A stretch of 64,000 bases of DNA from Sympetrum striolatum (GCA_947579665.1 CANPUZ010000061.1:1426001-1490000); one strand, 5' to 3'; positions 39,956 to 54,478 are shown, counted from the first letter of the stretch. Program-made: numbers and translations. The notes: generated by a model not told the origin, from the letters alone.

Positions 39956-42900
39956 TATTAATCATCTTTGTATTTACTCTTCAGAAATGCTGTTGGGACT
40001 GCCCTCTAAAATGGAAAAACCAAACAATTGATGGATAGGTGCTGTACTGATTTATTTTGTCCAGTGGTGGGATCCAAAGTGGATGAGTATGAATGCAATT
40101 CAATATTAATTCTACTCTAATGCCAGTATTTTAGATTTAGATGCACCTTGGTTACAATAGCTGTATTGTTGGTCAGATAATGTTTTATTAATCATCTTTG
40201 TATTTACTCTTCAGAAATGCTGTTGGGACTGCCCTCTAAAATGGAAAAACCAAACAATTGATGGATAGGTGCTGTACTGATTTATTTTGTCCAGTGGTGG
40301 GATCCAAAGTGGATGAGTATGAATGCAATTCAATATTAATTCTACTCTAATGCCAGTATTTTAGATTTAGATGCACCTTGGTTACAATAGCTGTATTGTT
40401 GGTCAGATAATGTTTTATTAATCATCTTTGTATTTACTCTTCAGAAATGCTGTTGGGACTGCCCTCTAAAATGGAAAAACCAAACAATTGATGGATAGGT
40501 GCTGTACTGATTTATTTTGTCCAGTGGTGGGATCCAAAGTGGATGAGTATGAATGCAATTCAATATTAATTCTACTCTAATGCCAGTATTTTAGATTTAG
40601 ATGCACCTTGGTTACAATAGCTGTATTGTTGGTCAGATAATGTTTTATTAATCATCTTTGTATTTACTCTTCAGAAATGCTATTGGGACTGCCCTCTAAA
40701 ATGGAAAAACCAAACAATTGATGGAGAGATGCTGTACTGATTTATTTTGTCCAGTGGTGGGATCCAAAGTGGATGAGTATGAATGCAATTCAATATTAAT
40801 TCTACTCTAATGCCAGTATTTTAGATTTAGATGCACCTTGGTTACAATAGCTGTATTGTTGGTCAGATAATGTTTTATTAATCATCTTTGTATTTACTCT
40901 TCAGAAATGCTATTGGGACTGCCCTCTAAAATGGAAAAACCAAACAATTGATGGATAGGTGCTGTACTGATTTATTTTGTCCAGTGGTGGGATCCAAAGT
41001 GGATGAGTATGAATGCAATTCAATATTAATTCTACTCTAATGCCAGTATTTTAGATTTAGATGCACCTTGGTTACAATAGCTGTATTGTTGGTCAGATAA
41101 TGTTTTATTAATCATCTTTGTATTTACTCTTCAGAAATGCTGTTGGGACTGCCCTCTAAAATGGAAAAACCAAACAATTGATGGATAGGTGCTGTACTGA
41201 TTTATTTTGTCCAGTGGTGGGATCCAAAGTGGATGAGTATGAATGCAATTCAATATTAATTCTACTCTAATGCCAGTATTTTAGATTTAGATGCACCTTG
41301 GTTACAATAGCTGTATTGTTGGTCAGATAATGTTTTATTAATCATCTTTGTATTTACTCTTCAGAAATGCTGTTGGGACTGCCCTCTAAAATGGAAAAAC
41401 CAAACAATTGATGGATAGGTGCTGTACTGATTTATTTTGTCCAGTGGTGGGATCCAAAGTGGATGAGTATGAATGCAATTCAATATTAATTCTACTCTAA
41501 TGCCAGTATTTTAGATTTAGATGCACCTTGGTTACAATAGCTGTATTGTTGGTCAGATAATGTTTTATTAATCATCTTTGTATTTACTCTTCAGAAATGC
41601 TATTGGGACTGCCCTCTAAAATGGAAAAACCAAACAATTGATGGATAGGTGCTGTACTGATTTATTTTGTCCAGTGGTGGGATCCAAAGTGGATGAGTAT
41701 GAATGCAATTCAATATTAATTCTACTCTAATGCCAGTATTTTAGATTTAGATGCACCTTGGTTACAATAGCTGTATTGTTGGTCAGATAATGTTTTATTA
41801 ATCATCTTTGTATTTACTCTTCAGAAATGCTATTGGGACTGCCCTCTAAAATGGAAAAACCAAACAATTGATGGATAGGTGCTGTACTGATTTATTTTGT
41901 CCAGTGGTGGGATCCAAAGTGGATGAGTATGAATGCAATTCAATATTAATTCTACTCTAATGCCAGTATTTTAGATTTAGATGCACCTTGGTTACAATAG
42001 CTGTATTGTTGGTCAGATAATGTTTTATTAATCATCTTTGTATTTACTCTTCAGAAATGCTATTGGGACTGCCCTCTAAAATGGAAAAACCAAACAATTG
42101 ATGGAGAGATGCTGTACTGATTTATTTTGTCCAGTGGTGGGATCCAAAGTGGATGAGTATGAATGCAATTCAATATTAATTCTACTCTAATGCCAGTATT
42201 TTAGATTTAGATGCACCTTGGTTACAATAGCTGTATTGTTGGTCAGATAATGTTTTATTAATCATCTTTGTATTTACTCTTCAGAAATGCTATTGGGACT
42301 GCCCTCTAAAATGGAAAAACCAAACAATTGATGGATAGGTGCTGTACTGATTTATTTTGTCCAGTGGTGGGATCCAAAGTGGATGAGTATGAATGCAATT
42401 CAATATTAATTCTACTCTAATGCCAGTATTTTAGATTTAGATGCACCTTGGTTACAATAGCTGTATTGTTGGTCAGATAATGTTTTATTAATCATCTTTG
42501 TATTTACTCTTCAGAAATGCTATTGGGACTGCCCTCTAAAATGGAAAAACCAAACAATTGATGGATAGGTGCTGTACTGATTTATTTTGTCCAGTGGTGG
42601 GATCCAAAGTGGATGAGTATGAATGCAATTCAATATTAATTCTACTCTAATGCCAGTATTTTAGATTTAGATGCACCTTGGTTACAATAGCTGTATTGTT
42701 GGTCAGATAATGTTTTATTAATCATCTTTGTATTTACTCTTCAGAAATGCTATTGGGACTGCCCTCTAAAATGGAAAAACCAAACAATTGATGGATAGGT
42801 GCTGTACTGATTTATTTTGTCCAGTGGTGGGATCCAAAGTGGATGAGTATGAATGCAATTCAATATTAATTCTACTCTAATGCCAGTATTTTAGATTTAG

Positions 42901-43865
42901 ATGCACCTTGGTTACAATAGCTGTATTGTTGGTCAGATAATGTTTTATTAATCATCTTTGTATTTACTCTTCAGAAATGCTGTTGGGACTGCCCTCTAAA
43001 ATGGAAAAACCAAACAATTGATGGATAGGTGCTGTACTGATTTATTTTGTCCAGTGGTGGGATCTAAAGTGGATGAGTATGAATGCAATTCAATATTAAT
43101 TCTACTCTAATGCCAGTATTATAGATTTAGATGCACCTTGGTTACAATTGCTGTATTGTTGGTCAGATAATGTTTTATTAATCATCTTTGTATTTACTCT
43201 TCAGAAATGCTGTTGGGACTGCCCTCTAAAATGGAAAAACCAAACAATTGATGGAGAGATGCTGTACTGATTTATTTTGTCCAGTGGTGGGATCCAAAGT
43301 GGATGAGTATGAATGCAATTCAATATTAATTCTACTCTAATGCCAGTATTTTAGATTTAGATGCACCTTGGTTACAATAGCTGTATTGTTGGTCAGATAA
43401 TGTTTTATTAATCATCTTTGTATTTACTCTTCAGAAATGCTGTTGGGACTGCCCTCTAAAATGGAAAAACCAAACAATTGATGGAGAGATGCTGTACTGA
43501 TTTATTTTGTCCAGTGGTGGGATCCAAAGTGGATGAGTATGAATGCAATTCAATATTAATTCTACTCTAATGCCAGTATTTTAGATTTAGATGCACCTTG
43601 GTTACAATAGCTGTATTGTTGGTCAGATAATGTTTTATTAATCATCTTTGTATTTACTCTTCAGAAATGCTGTTGGGACTGCCCTCTAAAATGGAAAAAC
43701 CAAACAATTGATGGAGAGATGCTGTACTGATTTATTTTGTCCAGTGGTGGGATCCAAAGTGGATGAGTATGAATGCAATTCAATATTAATTCTACTCTAA
43801 TGCCAGTATTTTAGATTTAGATGCACCTTGGTTACAATAGCTGTATTGTTGGTCAGATAATGTTT
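39956..43865. repeat. Block G: homogeneous 230-bp TACTGATTTA monomers, m174-m190
   Basis: Seventeen consecutive 230-bp copies start every 230 bases. All have lost an A of TTAATTAA (TTTTATTAATC) and have the TACTGATTTA cassette ending, A171 and AGATTTAG. Position 38 is G or A in runs (A at m177-m178 and m181-m186). m177, m183 and m188-m190 have GGAGAGATGCTG in place of GGATAGGTGCTG. The block looks like an amplification of the m159 type carried by the third HOR-F anchor. Confidence 0.9.
42946..43175. repeat. Monomer m187 with three private substitutions
   Basis: Within uniform block G this copy alone has GATCTAAAG for GATCCAAAG, ATTATAGATTTAG for ATTTTAGATTTAG, and CAATTGCTG for CAATAGCTG. 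It lies at the change from A38 to G38 copies, so it may mark the end of one amplified run. Confidence 0.85.
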
Positions 43866-46165
43866 TATTAATCATCTTTGTATTTACTCTTCAGAAATGC
43901 TGTTGGGACTGCCCTCTAAAATGGAAAAACCAAACAATTGATGGAGGGATTCTGCTGTTTTTTATTTTGTCCAGTGGTGGGATCCAAAGAAGATGAGTAT
44001 GAATGCAATTCAATATTAATTCTACTCTAATGCCTGTATTTTAGATATAGATGCACCTTGGTTACAATAGCTGTATTGTTGGTCAGATAATGTATTAATA
44101 ATCATCTTTGTATTTACTCTTCAGAAATGCTTTTGGGACTGCCCTCTAACATGGAAAAACCAAACAATTGATGGAGGGATTCTGCTGTTTTTTATTTTGT
44201 CCAGTGGTGGGATCCAAAGAAGATGAGTATGAATGCAATTCAATATTAATTCTACTCTAATGCCTGTATTTTAGATATAGATGCACCTTGGTTACAATAG
44301 CTGTATTGTTGGTCAGATAATGTATTAATAATCATCTTTGTATTTACTCTTCAGAAATGCTGTTGGGACTGCCCTCTAAAATGGAAAAACCAAACAATTG
44401 ATGGAGGGATTCTGCTGTTTTTTATTTTGTCCAGTGGTGGGATCCAAAGAAGATGAGTATGAATGCAATTCAATATTAATTCTACTCTAATGCCTGTATT
44501 TTAGATATAGATGCACCTTGGTTACAATAGCTGTATTGTTGGTCAGATAATGTATTAATAATCATCTTTGTATTTACTCTTCAGAAATGCTTTTGGGACT
44601 GCCCTCTAACATGGAAAAACCAAACAATTGATGGAGGGATTCTGCTGTTTTTTATTTTGTCCAGTGGTGGGATCCAAAGAAGATGAGTATGAATGCAATT
44701 CAATATTAATTCTACTCTAATGCCTGTATTTTAGATATAGATGCACCTTGGTTACAATAGCTGTATTGTTGGTCAGATAATGTATTAATAATCATCTTTG
44801 TATTTACTCTTCAGAAATGCTGTTGGGACTGCCCTCTAAAATGGAAAAACCAAACAATTGATGGATAGGTTCTGCTGTTTTTTATTTTGTCCAGTGGTGG
44901 GATCCAAAGAAGATGAGTATGAATGCAATTCAATATTAATTCTACTCTAATGCCTGTATTTTAGATATAGATGCACCTTGGTTACAATAGCTGTATTGTT
45001 GGTCAGATAATGTATTAATAATCATCTTTGTATTTACTCTTCAGAAATGCTTTTGGGACTGCCCTCTAACATGGAAAAACCAAACAATTGATGGAGGGAT
45101 TCTGCTGTTTTTTATTTTGTCCAGTGGTGGGATTCAAAGTGGATGAGTATGAATGCAATTCAATATTAATTCTACTCTAATGCCTGTATTTTAGATATAG
45201 ATGCACCTTGGTTACAATAGCTGTACTGTTGGTCAGATAATGTATTAATAATCATCTTTGTATTTACTCTTCAGAAATGCTGTTGGGACTGCCCTCTAAA
45301 ATGGAAAAACCAAACAATTGATGGAGGGATTCTGCTGTTTTTTATTTTGTCCAGTGGTGGGATCCAAAGAAGATGAGTATGAATGCAATTCAATATTAAT
45401 TCTACTCTAATGCCTGTATTTTAGATATAGATGCACCTTGGTTACAATAGCTGTATTGTTGGTCAGATAATGTATTAATAATCATCTTTGTATTTACTCT
45501 TCAGAAATGCTGTTGGGACTGCCCTCTAAAATGGAAAAACCAAACAATTGATGGATAGGTTCTGCTGTTTTTTATTTTGTCCAGTGGTGGGATCCAAAGA
45601 AGATGAGTATGAATGCAATTCAATATTAATTCTACTCTAATGCCTGTATTTTAGATATAGATGCACCTTGGTTACAATAGCTGTATTGTTGGTCAGATAA
45701 TGTATTAATAATCATCTTTGTATTTACTCTTCAGAAATGCTTTTGGGACTGCCCTCTAACATGGAAAAACCAAACAATTGATGGAGAGATTCTGCTGTTT
45801 TTTATTTTGTCCAGTGGTGGGATCCAAAGAAGATGAGTATGAATGCAATTCAATATTAATTCTACTCTAATGCCTGTATTTTAGATATAGATGCACCTTG
45901 GTTACAATAGCTGTATTGTTGGTCAGATAATGTATTAATAATCATCTTTGTATTTACTCTTCAGAAATGCTTTTGGGACTGCCCTCTAACATGGAAAAAC
46001 CAAACAATTGATGGAGAGATTCTGCTGTTTTTTATTTTGTCCAGTGGTGGGATCCAAAGAAGATGAGTATGAATGCAATTCAATATTAATTCTACTCTAA
46101 TGCCTGTATTTTAGATATAGATGCACCTTGGTTACAATAGCTGTATTGTTGGTCAGATAATGTAT
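43866..46165. repeat. Block H: 230-bp dimer-like type, m191-m200
   Basis: Ten 230-bp copies. From m192 onward the junction is GTATTAATAATC: a T deletion plus a T-to-A change, unlike the A deletion of block G. m191 opens with the block G junction form. G38/CTAAAATGG copies (m191, m193, m195, m197) alternate with T38/CTAACATGG copies (m192, m194, m196), a 460-bp dimer. The order breaks down at m198-m200. Cassettes are AGGGATTCTG, ATAGGTTCTG or AGAGATTCTG, mostly followed by AAAGAAGAT. Confidence 0.85.
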
Positions 46166-49100
46166 TAATAATCATCTTTGTATTTACTCTTCAGAAATGC
46201 TTTTGGGACTGCCCTCTAAAATGGAAAAACCAAACAATTGATGGAGAGGTTCTGCTGTTTTTTATTTTGTCCAGTGGTGGGATCCAAAGTGGATGAGTAT
46301 GAATGCAATTCAATATTAATTCTACTCTAATGCCTGTATTTTAGATATAGATGCACCTCGGTTACAATAGCTGTACTGTTGGTCAGATAATGTTTTAATT
46401 AATCATCTTTGTATTTACTCTTCAGAAATGCTTTTGGGACTGCCCTCTAAAATGGAAAAACCAAACAATTGATGGAGAGGTTCTGCTGTTTTTTATTTTG
46501 TCCAGTGGTGGGATCCAAAGTGGATGAGTATGAATGCAATTCAATATTAATTCTACTCTAATGCCTGTATTTTAGATATAGATGCACCTCGGTTACAATA
46601 GCTGTACTGTTGGTCAGATAATGTTTTAATTAATCATCTTTGTATTTACTCTTCAGAAATGCTTTTGGGACTGCCCTCTAAAATGGAAAAACCAAACAAT
46701 TGATGGAGAGGTTCTGCTGTTTTTTATTTTGTCCAGTGGTGGGATCCAAAGTGGATGAGTATGAATGAAATTCAATATTAATTCTACTCTAATGCCTGTA
46801 TTTTAGATATAGATGCACCTTGGTTACAATAGCTGTATTGTTGGTCAGATAATGTATTAATAATCATCTTTGTATTTACTCTTCAGAAATGCTTTTGGGA
46901 CTGCCCTCTAAAATGGAAAAACCAAACAATTGATGGAGAGGTTCTGCTGTTTTTTATTTTGTCCAGTGGTGGGATCCAAAGTGGATGAGTATGAATGAAA
47001 TTCAATATTAATTCTACTCTAATGCCTGTATTTTAGATATAGATGCACCTCGGTTACAATAGCTGTACTGTTGGTCAGATAATGTTTTAATTAATCATCT
47101 TTGTATTTACTCTTCAGAAATGCTTTTGGGACTGCCCTCTAAAATGGAAAAACCAAACAATTGATGGAGAGGTTCTGCTGTTTTTTATTTTGTCCAGTGG
47201 TGGGATCCAAAGTGGATGAGTATGAATGCAATTCAATATTAATTCTACTCTAATGCCTGTATTTTAGATATAGATGCACCTCGGTTACAATAGCTGTACT
47301 GTTGGTCAGATAATGTTTTAATTAATCATCTTTGTATTTACTCTTCAGAAATGCTTTTGGGACTGCCCTCTAAAATGGAAAAACCAAACAATTGATGGAG
47401 AGGTTCTGCTGTTTTTTATTTTGTCCAGTGGTGGGATCCAAAGTGGATGAGTATGAATGAAATTCAATATTAATTCTACTCTAATGCCTGTATTTTAGAT
47501 ATAGATGCACCTCGGTTACAATAGCTGTATTGTTGGTCAGATAATGTTTTAATTAATCATCTTTGTATTTACTCTTCAGAAATGCTTTTGGGACTGCCCT
47601 CTAAAATGGAAAAACCAAACAATTGATGGAGAGGTTCTGCTGTTTTTTATTTTGTCCAGTGGTGGGATCCAAAGTGGATGAGTATGAATGCAATTCAATA
47701 TTAATTCTACTCTAATGCCTGTATTTTAGATATAGATGCACCTCGGTTACAATAGCTGTACTGTTGGTCAGATAATGTTTTAATTAATCATCTTTGTATT
47801 TACTCTTCAGAAATGCTTTTGGGACTGCCCTCTAAAATGGAAAAACCAAACAATTGATGGAGAGGTTCTGCTGTTTTTTATTTTGTCCAGTGGTGGGATC
47901 CAAAGTGGATGAGTATGAATGAAATTCAATATTAATTCTACTCTAATGCCTGTATTTTAGATATAGATGCACCTCGGTTACAATAGCTGTACTGTTGGTC
48001 AGATAATGTTTTAATTAATCATCTTTGTATTTACTCTTCAGAAATGCTTTTGGGACTGCCCTCTAAAATGGAAAAACCAAACAATTGATGGAGAGGTTCT
48101 GCTGTTTTTTATTTTGTCCAGTGGTGGGATCCAAAGTGGATGAGTATGAATGAAATTCAATATTAATTCTACTCTAATGCCTGTATTTTAGATATAGATG
48201 CACCTCGGTTACAATAGCTGTACTGTTGGTCAGATAATGTTTTAATTAATCATCTTTGTATTTACTCTTCAGAAATGCTTTTGGGACTGCCCTCTAAAAT
48301 GGAAAAACCAAACAATTGATGGAGAGGTTCTGCTGTTTTTTATTTTGTCCAGTGGTGGGATCCAAAGTGGATGAGTATGAATGCAATTCAATATTAATTC
48401 TACTCTAATGCCTGTATTTTAGATATAGATGCACCTCGGTTACAATAGCTGTACTGTTGGTCAGATAATGTTTTAATTAATCATCTTTGTATTTACTCTT
48501 CAGAAATGCTTTTGGGACTGCCCTCTAAAATGGAAAAACCAAACAATTGATGGAGAGGTTCTGCTGTTTTTTATTTTGTCCAGTGGTGGGATCCAAAGTG
48601 GATGAGTATGAATGAAATTCAATATTAATTCTACTCTAATGCCTGTATTTTAGATATAGATGCACCTCGGTTACAATAGCTGTACTGTTGGTCAGATAAT
48701 GTTTTAATTAATCATCTTTGTATTTACTCTTCAGAAATGCTTTTGGGACTGCCCTCTAAAATGGAAAAACCAAACAATTGATGGAGAGGTTCTGCTGTTT
48801 TTTATTTTGTCCAGTGGTGGGATCCAAAGTGGATGAGTATGAATGCAATTCAATATTAATTCTACACTAATGCCTGTATTTTAGATATAGATGCACCTCG
48901 GTTACAATAGCTGTACTGTTGGTCAGATAATGTTTTAATTAATCATCTTTGTATTTACTCTTCAGAAATGCTTTTGGGACTGCCCTCTAAAATGGAAAAA
49001 CCAAACAATTGATGGAGAGGTTCTGCTGTTTTTTATTTTGTCCAGTGGTGGGATCCAAAGTGGATGAGTATGAATGCAATTCAATATTAATTCTACACTA

Positions 49101-50321
49101 ATGCCTGTATTTTAGATATAGATGCACCTCGGTTACAATAGCTGTACTGTTGGTCAGATAATGTTTTAATTAATCATCTTTGTATTTACTCTTCAGAAAT
49201 GCTTTTGGGACTGCCCTCTAAAATGGAAAAACCAAACAATTGATGGAGAGGTTCTGCTGTTTTTTATTTTGTCCAGTGGTGGGATCCAAAGTGGATGAGT
49301 ATGAATGAAATTCAATATTAATTCTACTCTAATGCCTGTATTTTAGATATAGATGCACCTCGGTTACAATAGCTGTACTGTTGGTCAGATAATGTTTTAA
49401 TTAATCATCTTTGTATTTACTCTTCAGAAATGCTTTTGGGACTGCCCTCTAAAATGGAAAAACCAAACAATTGATGGAGAGGTTCTGCTGTTTTTTATTT
49501 TGTCCAGTGGTGGGATCCAAAGTGGATGAGTATGAATGCAATTCAATATTAATTCTACTCTAATGCCTGTATTTTAGATATAGATGCACCTCGGTTACAA
49601 TAGCTGTACTGTTGGTCAGATAATGTTTTAATTAATCATCTTTGTATTTACTCTTCAGAAATGCTTTTGGGACTGCCCTCTAAAATGGAAAAACCAAACA
49701 ATTGATGGAGAGGTTCTGCTGTTTTTTATTTTGTCCAGTGGTGGGATCCAAAGTGGATGAGTATGAATGCAATTCAATATTAATTCTACTCTAATGCCTG
49801 TATTTTAGATATAGATGCACCTCGGTTACAATAGCTGTACTGTTGGTCAGATAATGTTTTAATTAATCATCTTTGTATTTACTCTTCAGAAATGCTTTTG
49901 GGACTGCCCTCTAAAATGGAAAAACCAAACAATTGATGGAGAGGTTCTGCTGTTTTTTATTTTGTCCAGTGGTGGGATCCAAAGTGGATGAGTATGAATG
50001 AAATTCAATATTAATTCTACTCTAATGCCTGTATTTTAGATATAGATGCACCTCGGTTACAATAGCTGTACTGTTGGTCAGATAATGTTTTAATTAATCA
50101 TCTTTGTATTTACTCTTCAGAAATGCTTTTGGGACTGCCCTCTAAAATGGAAAAACCAAACAATTGATGGAGAGGTTCTGCTGTTTTTTATTTTGTCCAG
50201 TGGTGGGATCCAAAGTGGATGAGTATGAATGCAATTCAATATTAATTCTACACTAATGCCTGTATTTTAGATATAGATGCACCTCGGTTACAATAGCTGT
50301 ACTGTTGGTCAGATAATGTTT
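46166..50321. repeat. Block I: T38, CCTCGG type, m201-m218
   Basis: All copies have GCTTTTGGG, the AGAGGTTCTG cassette and AAAGTGGAT. Most have CCTCGG (T195C) and CTGTACTG (T212C). CCTCGG gives these monomers a CpG that the rest of the array lacks. m203 keeps CCTTGG. Position 142 is C or A (AATGCAATT or AATGAAATT) in an irregular order. m212, m213 and m218 have CTACACTAATG. m201 and m204 are 230 bp; the rest are 231. Confidence 0.9.
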
Positions 50322-51706
50322 TAATTAATCATCTTTGTATTTACTCTTCAGAAATGCTGTTGGGACTGCCCTCTAAAATGGAAAAACCAAACAATTGATG
50401 GAGGGATTCTGCTGTTTTTTATTTTGTCCAGTTGTGGGATCCAAAGAAGATGAGTATGAATGCAATTCAATATTAATTCTACTCTAATGCCTGTATTTTA
50501 GATATAGATGCACCTCGGTTACAATAGCTGTACTGTTGGTCAGATAATGTTTTAATTAATCATCTTTGTATTTACTCTTCAGAAATGCTGTTGGGACTGC
50601 CCTCTAAAATGGAAAAACCAAACAATTGATGGAGGGATTCTGCTGTTTTTTATTTTGTCCAGTTGTGGGATCCAAAGAAGATGAGTATGAATGCAATTCA
50701 ATATTAATTCTACTCTAATGCCTGTATGTTAGATATAGATGCACCTTAGTTACAATAGCTGTATTGTTGGTCAGATAATGTATTAATAATCATCTTTGTA
50801 TTTACTCTTCAGAAATGCTGTTGGGACTGCCCTCTAAAATGGAAAAACCAAACAATTGATGGAGAGGTTCTGCTGTTTTTTATTTTGTCCAGTGGTGGGA
50901 TCCAAAGAAGATGAGTATGAATGCAATTCAATATTAATTCTACTCTAATGCCTGTATTTTAGATATAGATGCACCTCGGTTACAATAGCTGTATTGTTGG
51001 TCAGATAATGTTTTAATTAATCATCTTTGTATTTACTCTTCAGAAATGCTGTTGGGACTGCCCTCTAAAATGGAAAAACCAAACAATTGATGGAGGGATT
51101 CTGCTGTTTTTTATTTTGTCCAGTGGTGGGATCCAAAGAAGATGAGTATGAATGCAATTCAATATTAATTCTACTCTAATGCCTGTATTTTAGATATAGA
51201 TGCACCTCGGTTACAATAGCTGTACTGTTGGTCAGATAATGTTTTAATTAATCATCTTTGTATTTACTCTTCAGAAATGCTGTTGGGACTGCCCTCTAAA
51301 ATGGAAAAACCAAACAATTGATGGAGGGATTCTGCTGTTTTTTATTTTGTCCAGTGGTGGGATCCAAAGAAGATGAGTATGAATGCAATTCAATATTAAT
51401 TCTACTCTAATGCCTGTATGTTAGATATAGATACACCTTGGTTACAATAGCTGTATTGTTGGTCAGATAATGTTTTAATTAATCATCTTTGTATTTACTC
51501 TTCAGAAATGCTGTTGGGACTGCCCTCTAAAATGGAAAAACCAAACAATTGATGGAGAGGTTCTGCTGTTTTTTATTTTGTCCAGTGGTGGGATTCAAAG
51601 AAGATGAGTATGAATGCAATTCAATATTAATTCTACTCTAATGCCTGTATGTTAGATATAGATACACCTTGGTTACAATAGCTGTATTGTTGGTCAGATA
51701 ATGTTT
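50322..51706. repeat. Block J: junction monomers m219-m224
   Basis: Six mixed copies link blocks I and K. G38 returns. m219 and m220 have AGTTGTGGG for AGTGGTGGG. m221 is 230 bp (GTATTAATAATC). CCTCGG persists in m219, m221 and m222. The GATACAC allele of block K first appears in m223 and m224. Features of block H (AGGGATTCTG with AAAGAAGAT) recur in m219, m220, m222 and m223. Confidence 0.8.
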
Positions 51707-54478
51707 TAATTAATCATCTTTGTATTTACTCTTCAGAAATGCTATTGGGACTGCCCTCTAAAATGGAAAAACCAAACAATTGATGGATAGGTTCTGCTGT
51801 TTTTTATTTTGTCCAGTGGTGGGATCCAAAGAAGATGAGTATGAATGCAATTCAATATTAATTCTACTCTAATGCCTGTATGTTAGATATAGATACACCT
51901 TGGTTACAATAGCTGTATTGTTGGTCAGATAATGTTTTAATTAATCATCTTTGTATTTACTCTTCAGAAATGCTATTGGGACTGCCCTCTAAAATGGAAA
52001 AACCAAACAATTGATGGATAGGTTCTGCTGTTTTTTATTTTGTCCAGTGGTGGGATCCAAAGAAGATGAGTATGAATGCAATTCAATATTAATTCTACTC
52101 TAATGCCTGTATGTTAGATATAGATACACCTTGGTTACAATAGCTGTATTGTTGGTCAGATAATGTTTTAATTAATCATCTTTGTATTTACTCTTCAGAA
52201 ATGCTATTGGGACTGCCCTCTAAAATGGAAAAACCAAACAATTGATGGATAGGTTCTGCTGTTTTTTATTTTGTCCAGTGGTGGGATCCAAAGAAGATGA
52301 GTATGAATGCAATTCAATATTAATTCTACTCTAATGCCTGTATGTTAGATATAGATACACCTTGGTTACAATAGCTGTATTGTTGGTCAGATAATGTTTT
52401 AATTAATCATCTTTGTATTTACTCTTCAGAAATGCTATTGGGACTGCCCTCTAAAATGGAAAAACCAAACAATTGATGGATAGGTTCTGCTGTTTTTTAT
52501 TTTGTCCAGTGGTGGGATCCAAAGAAGATGAGTATGAATGCAATTCAATATTAATTCTACTCTAATGCCTGTATGTTAGATATAGATACACCTTGGTTAC
52601 AATAGCTGTATTGTTGGTCAGATAATGTTTTAATTAATCATCTTTGTATTTACTCTTCAGAAATGCTATTGGGACTGCCCTCTAAAATGGAAAAACCAAA
52701 CAATTGATGGATAGGTTCTGCTGTTTTTTATTTTGTCCAGTGGTGGGATCCAAAGAAGATGAGTATGAATGCAATTCAATATTAATTCTACTCTAATGCC
52801 TGTATGTTAGATATAGATACACCTTGGTTACAATAGCTGTATTGTTGGTCAGATAATGTTTTAATTAATCATCTTTGTATTTACTCTTCAGAAATGCTAT
52901 TGGGACTGCCCTCTAAAATGGAAAAACCAAACAATTGATGGATAGGTTCTGCTGTTTTTTATTTTGTCCAGTGGTGGGATCCAAAGAAGATGAGTATGAA
53001 TGCAATTCAATATTAATTCTACTCTAATGCCTGTATGTTAGATATAGATACACCTTGGTTACAATAGCTGTATTGTTGGTCAGATAATGTTTTAATTAAT
53101 CATCTTTGTATTTACTCTTCAGAAATGCTATTGGGACTGCCCTCTAAAATGGAAAAACCAAACAATTGATGGATAGGTTCTGCTGTTTTTTATTTTGTCC
53201 AGTGGTGGGATCCAAAGAAGATGAGTATGAATGCAATTCAATATTAATTCTACTCTAATGCCTGTATGTTAGATATAGATACACCTTGGTTACAATAGCT
53301 GTATTGTTGGTCAGATAATGTTTTAATTAATCATCTTTGTATTTACTCTTCAGAAATGCTATTGGGACTGCCCTCTAAAATGGAAAAACCAAACAATTGA
53401 TGGATAGGTTCTGCTGTTTTTTATTTTGTCCAGTGGTGGGATCCAAAGAAGATGAGTATGAATGCAATTCAATATTAATTCTACTCTAATGCCTGTATGT
53501 TAGATATAGATACACCTTGGTTACAATAGCTGTATTGTTGGTCAGATAATGTTTTAATTAATCATCTTTGTATTTACTCTTCAGAAATGCTATTGGGACT
53601 GCCCTCTAAAATGGAAAAACCAAACAATTGATGGATAGGTTCTGCTGTTTTTTATTTTGTCCAGTGGTGGGATCCAAAGAAGATGAGTATGAATGCAATT
53701 CAATATTAATTCTACTCTAATGCCTGTATGTTAGATATAGATACACCTTGGTTACAATAGCTGTATTGTTGGTCAGATAATGTTTTAATTAATCATCTTT
53801 GTATTTACTCTTCAGAAATGCTGTTGGGACTGCCCTCTAAAATGGAAAAACCAAACAATTGATGGATAGGTTCTGCTGTTTTTTATTTTGTCCAGTGGTG
53901 GGATCCAAAGAAGATGAGTATGAATGCAATTCAATATTAATTCTACTCTAATGCCTGTATGTTAGATATAGATACACCTTGGTTACAATAGCTGTATTGT
54001 TGGTCAGATAATGTTTTAATTAATCATCTTTGTATTTACTCTTCAGAAATGCTATTGGGACTGCCCTCTAAAATGGAAAAACCAAACAATTGATGGATAG
54101 GTTCTGCTGTTTTTTATTTTGTCCAGTGGTGGGATCCAAAGAAGATGAGTATGAATGCAATTCAATATTAATTCTACTCTAATGCCTGTATGTTAGATAT
54201 AGATACACCTTGGTTACAATAGCTGTATTGTTGGTCAGATAATGTTTTAATTAATCATCTTTGTATTTACTCTTCAGAAATGCTGTTGGGACTGCCCTCT
54301 AAAATGGAAAAACCAAACAATTGATGGATAGGTTCTGCTGTTTTTTATTTTGTCCAGTGGTGGGATCCAAAGAAGATGAGTATGAATGCAATTCAATATT
54401 AATTCTACTCTAATGCCTGTATGTTAGATATAGATACACCTTGGTTACAATAGCTGTATTGTTGGTCAGATAATGTTT
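51707..54478. repeat. Block K: near-identical GATACAC monomers, m225-m236
   Basis: Twelve 231-bp copies share ATAGGTTCTG, AAAGAAGAT, TGTATGTTAG and GATACAC (G189A). m225-m233 (51707-53785) show no difference by eye. m234 and m236 differ only by G for A at position 38. This is the most uniform run in the window and probably the product of a very recent amplification. Confidence 0.9.
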
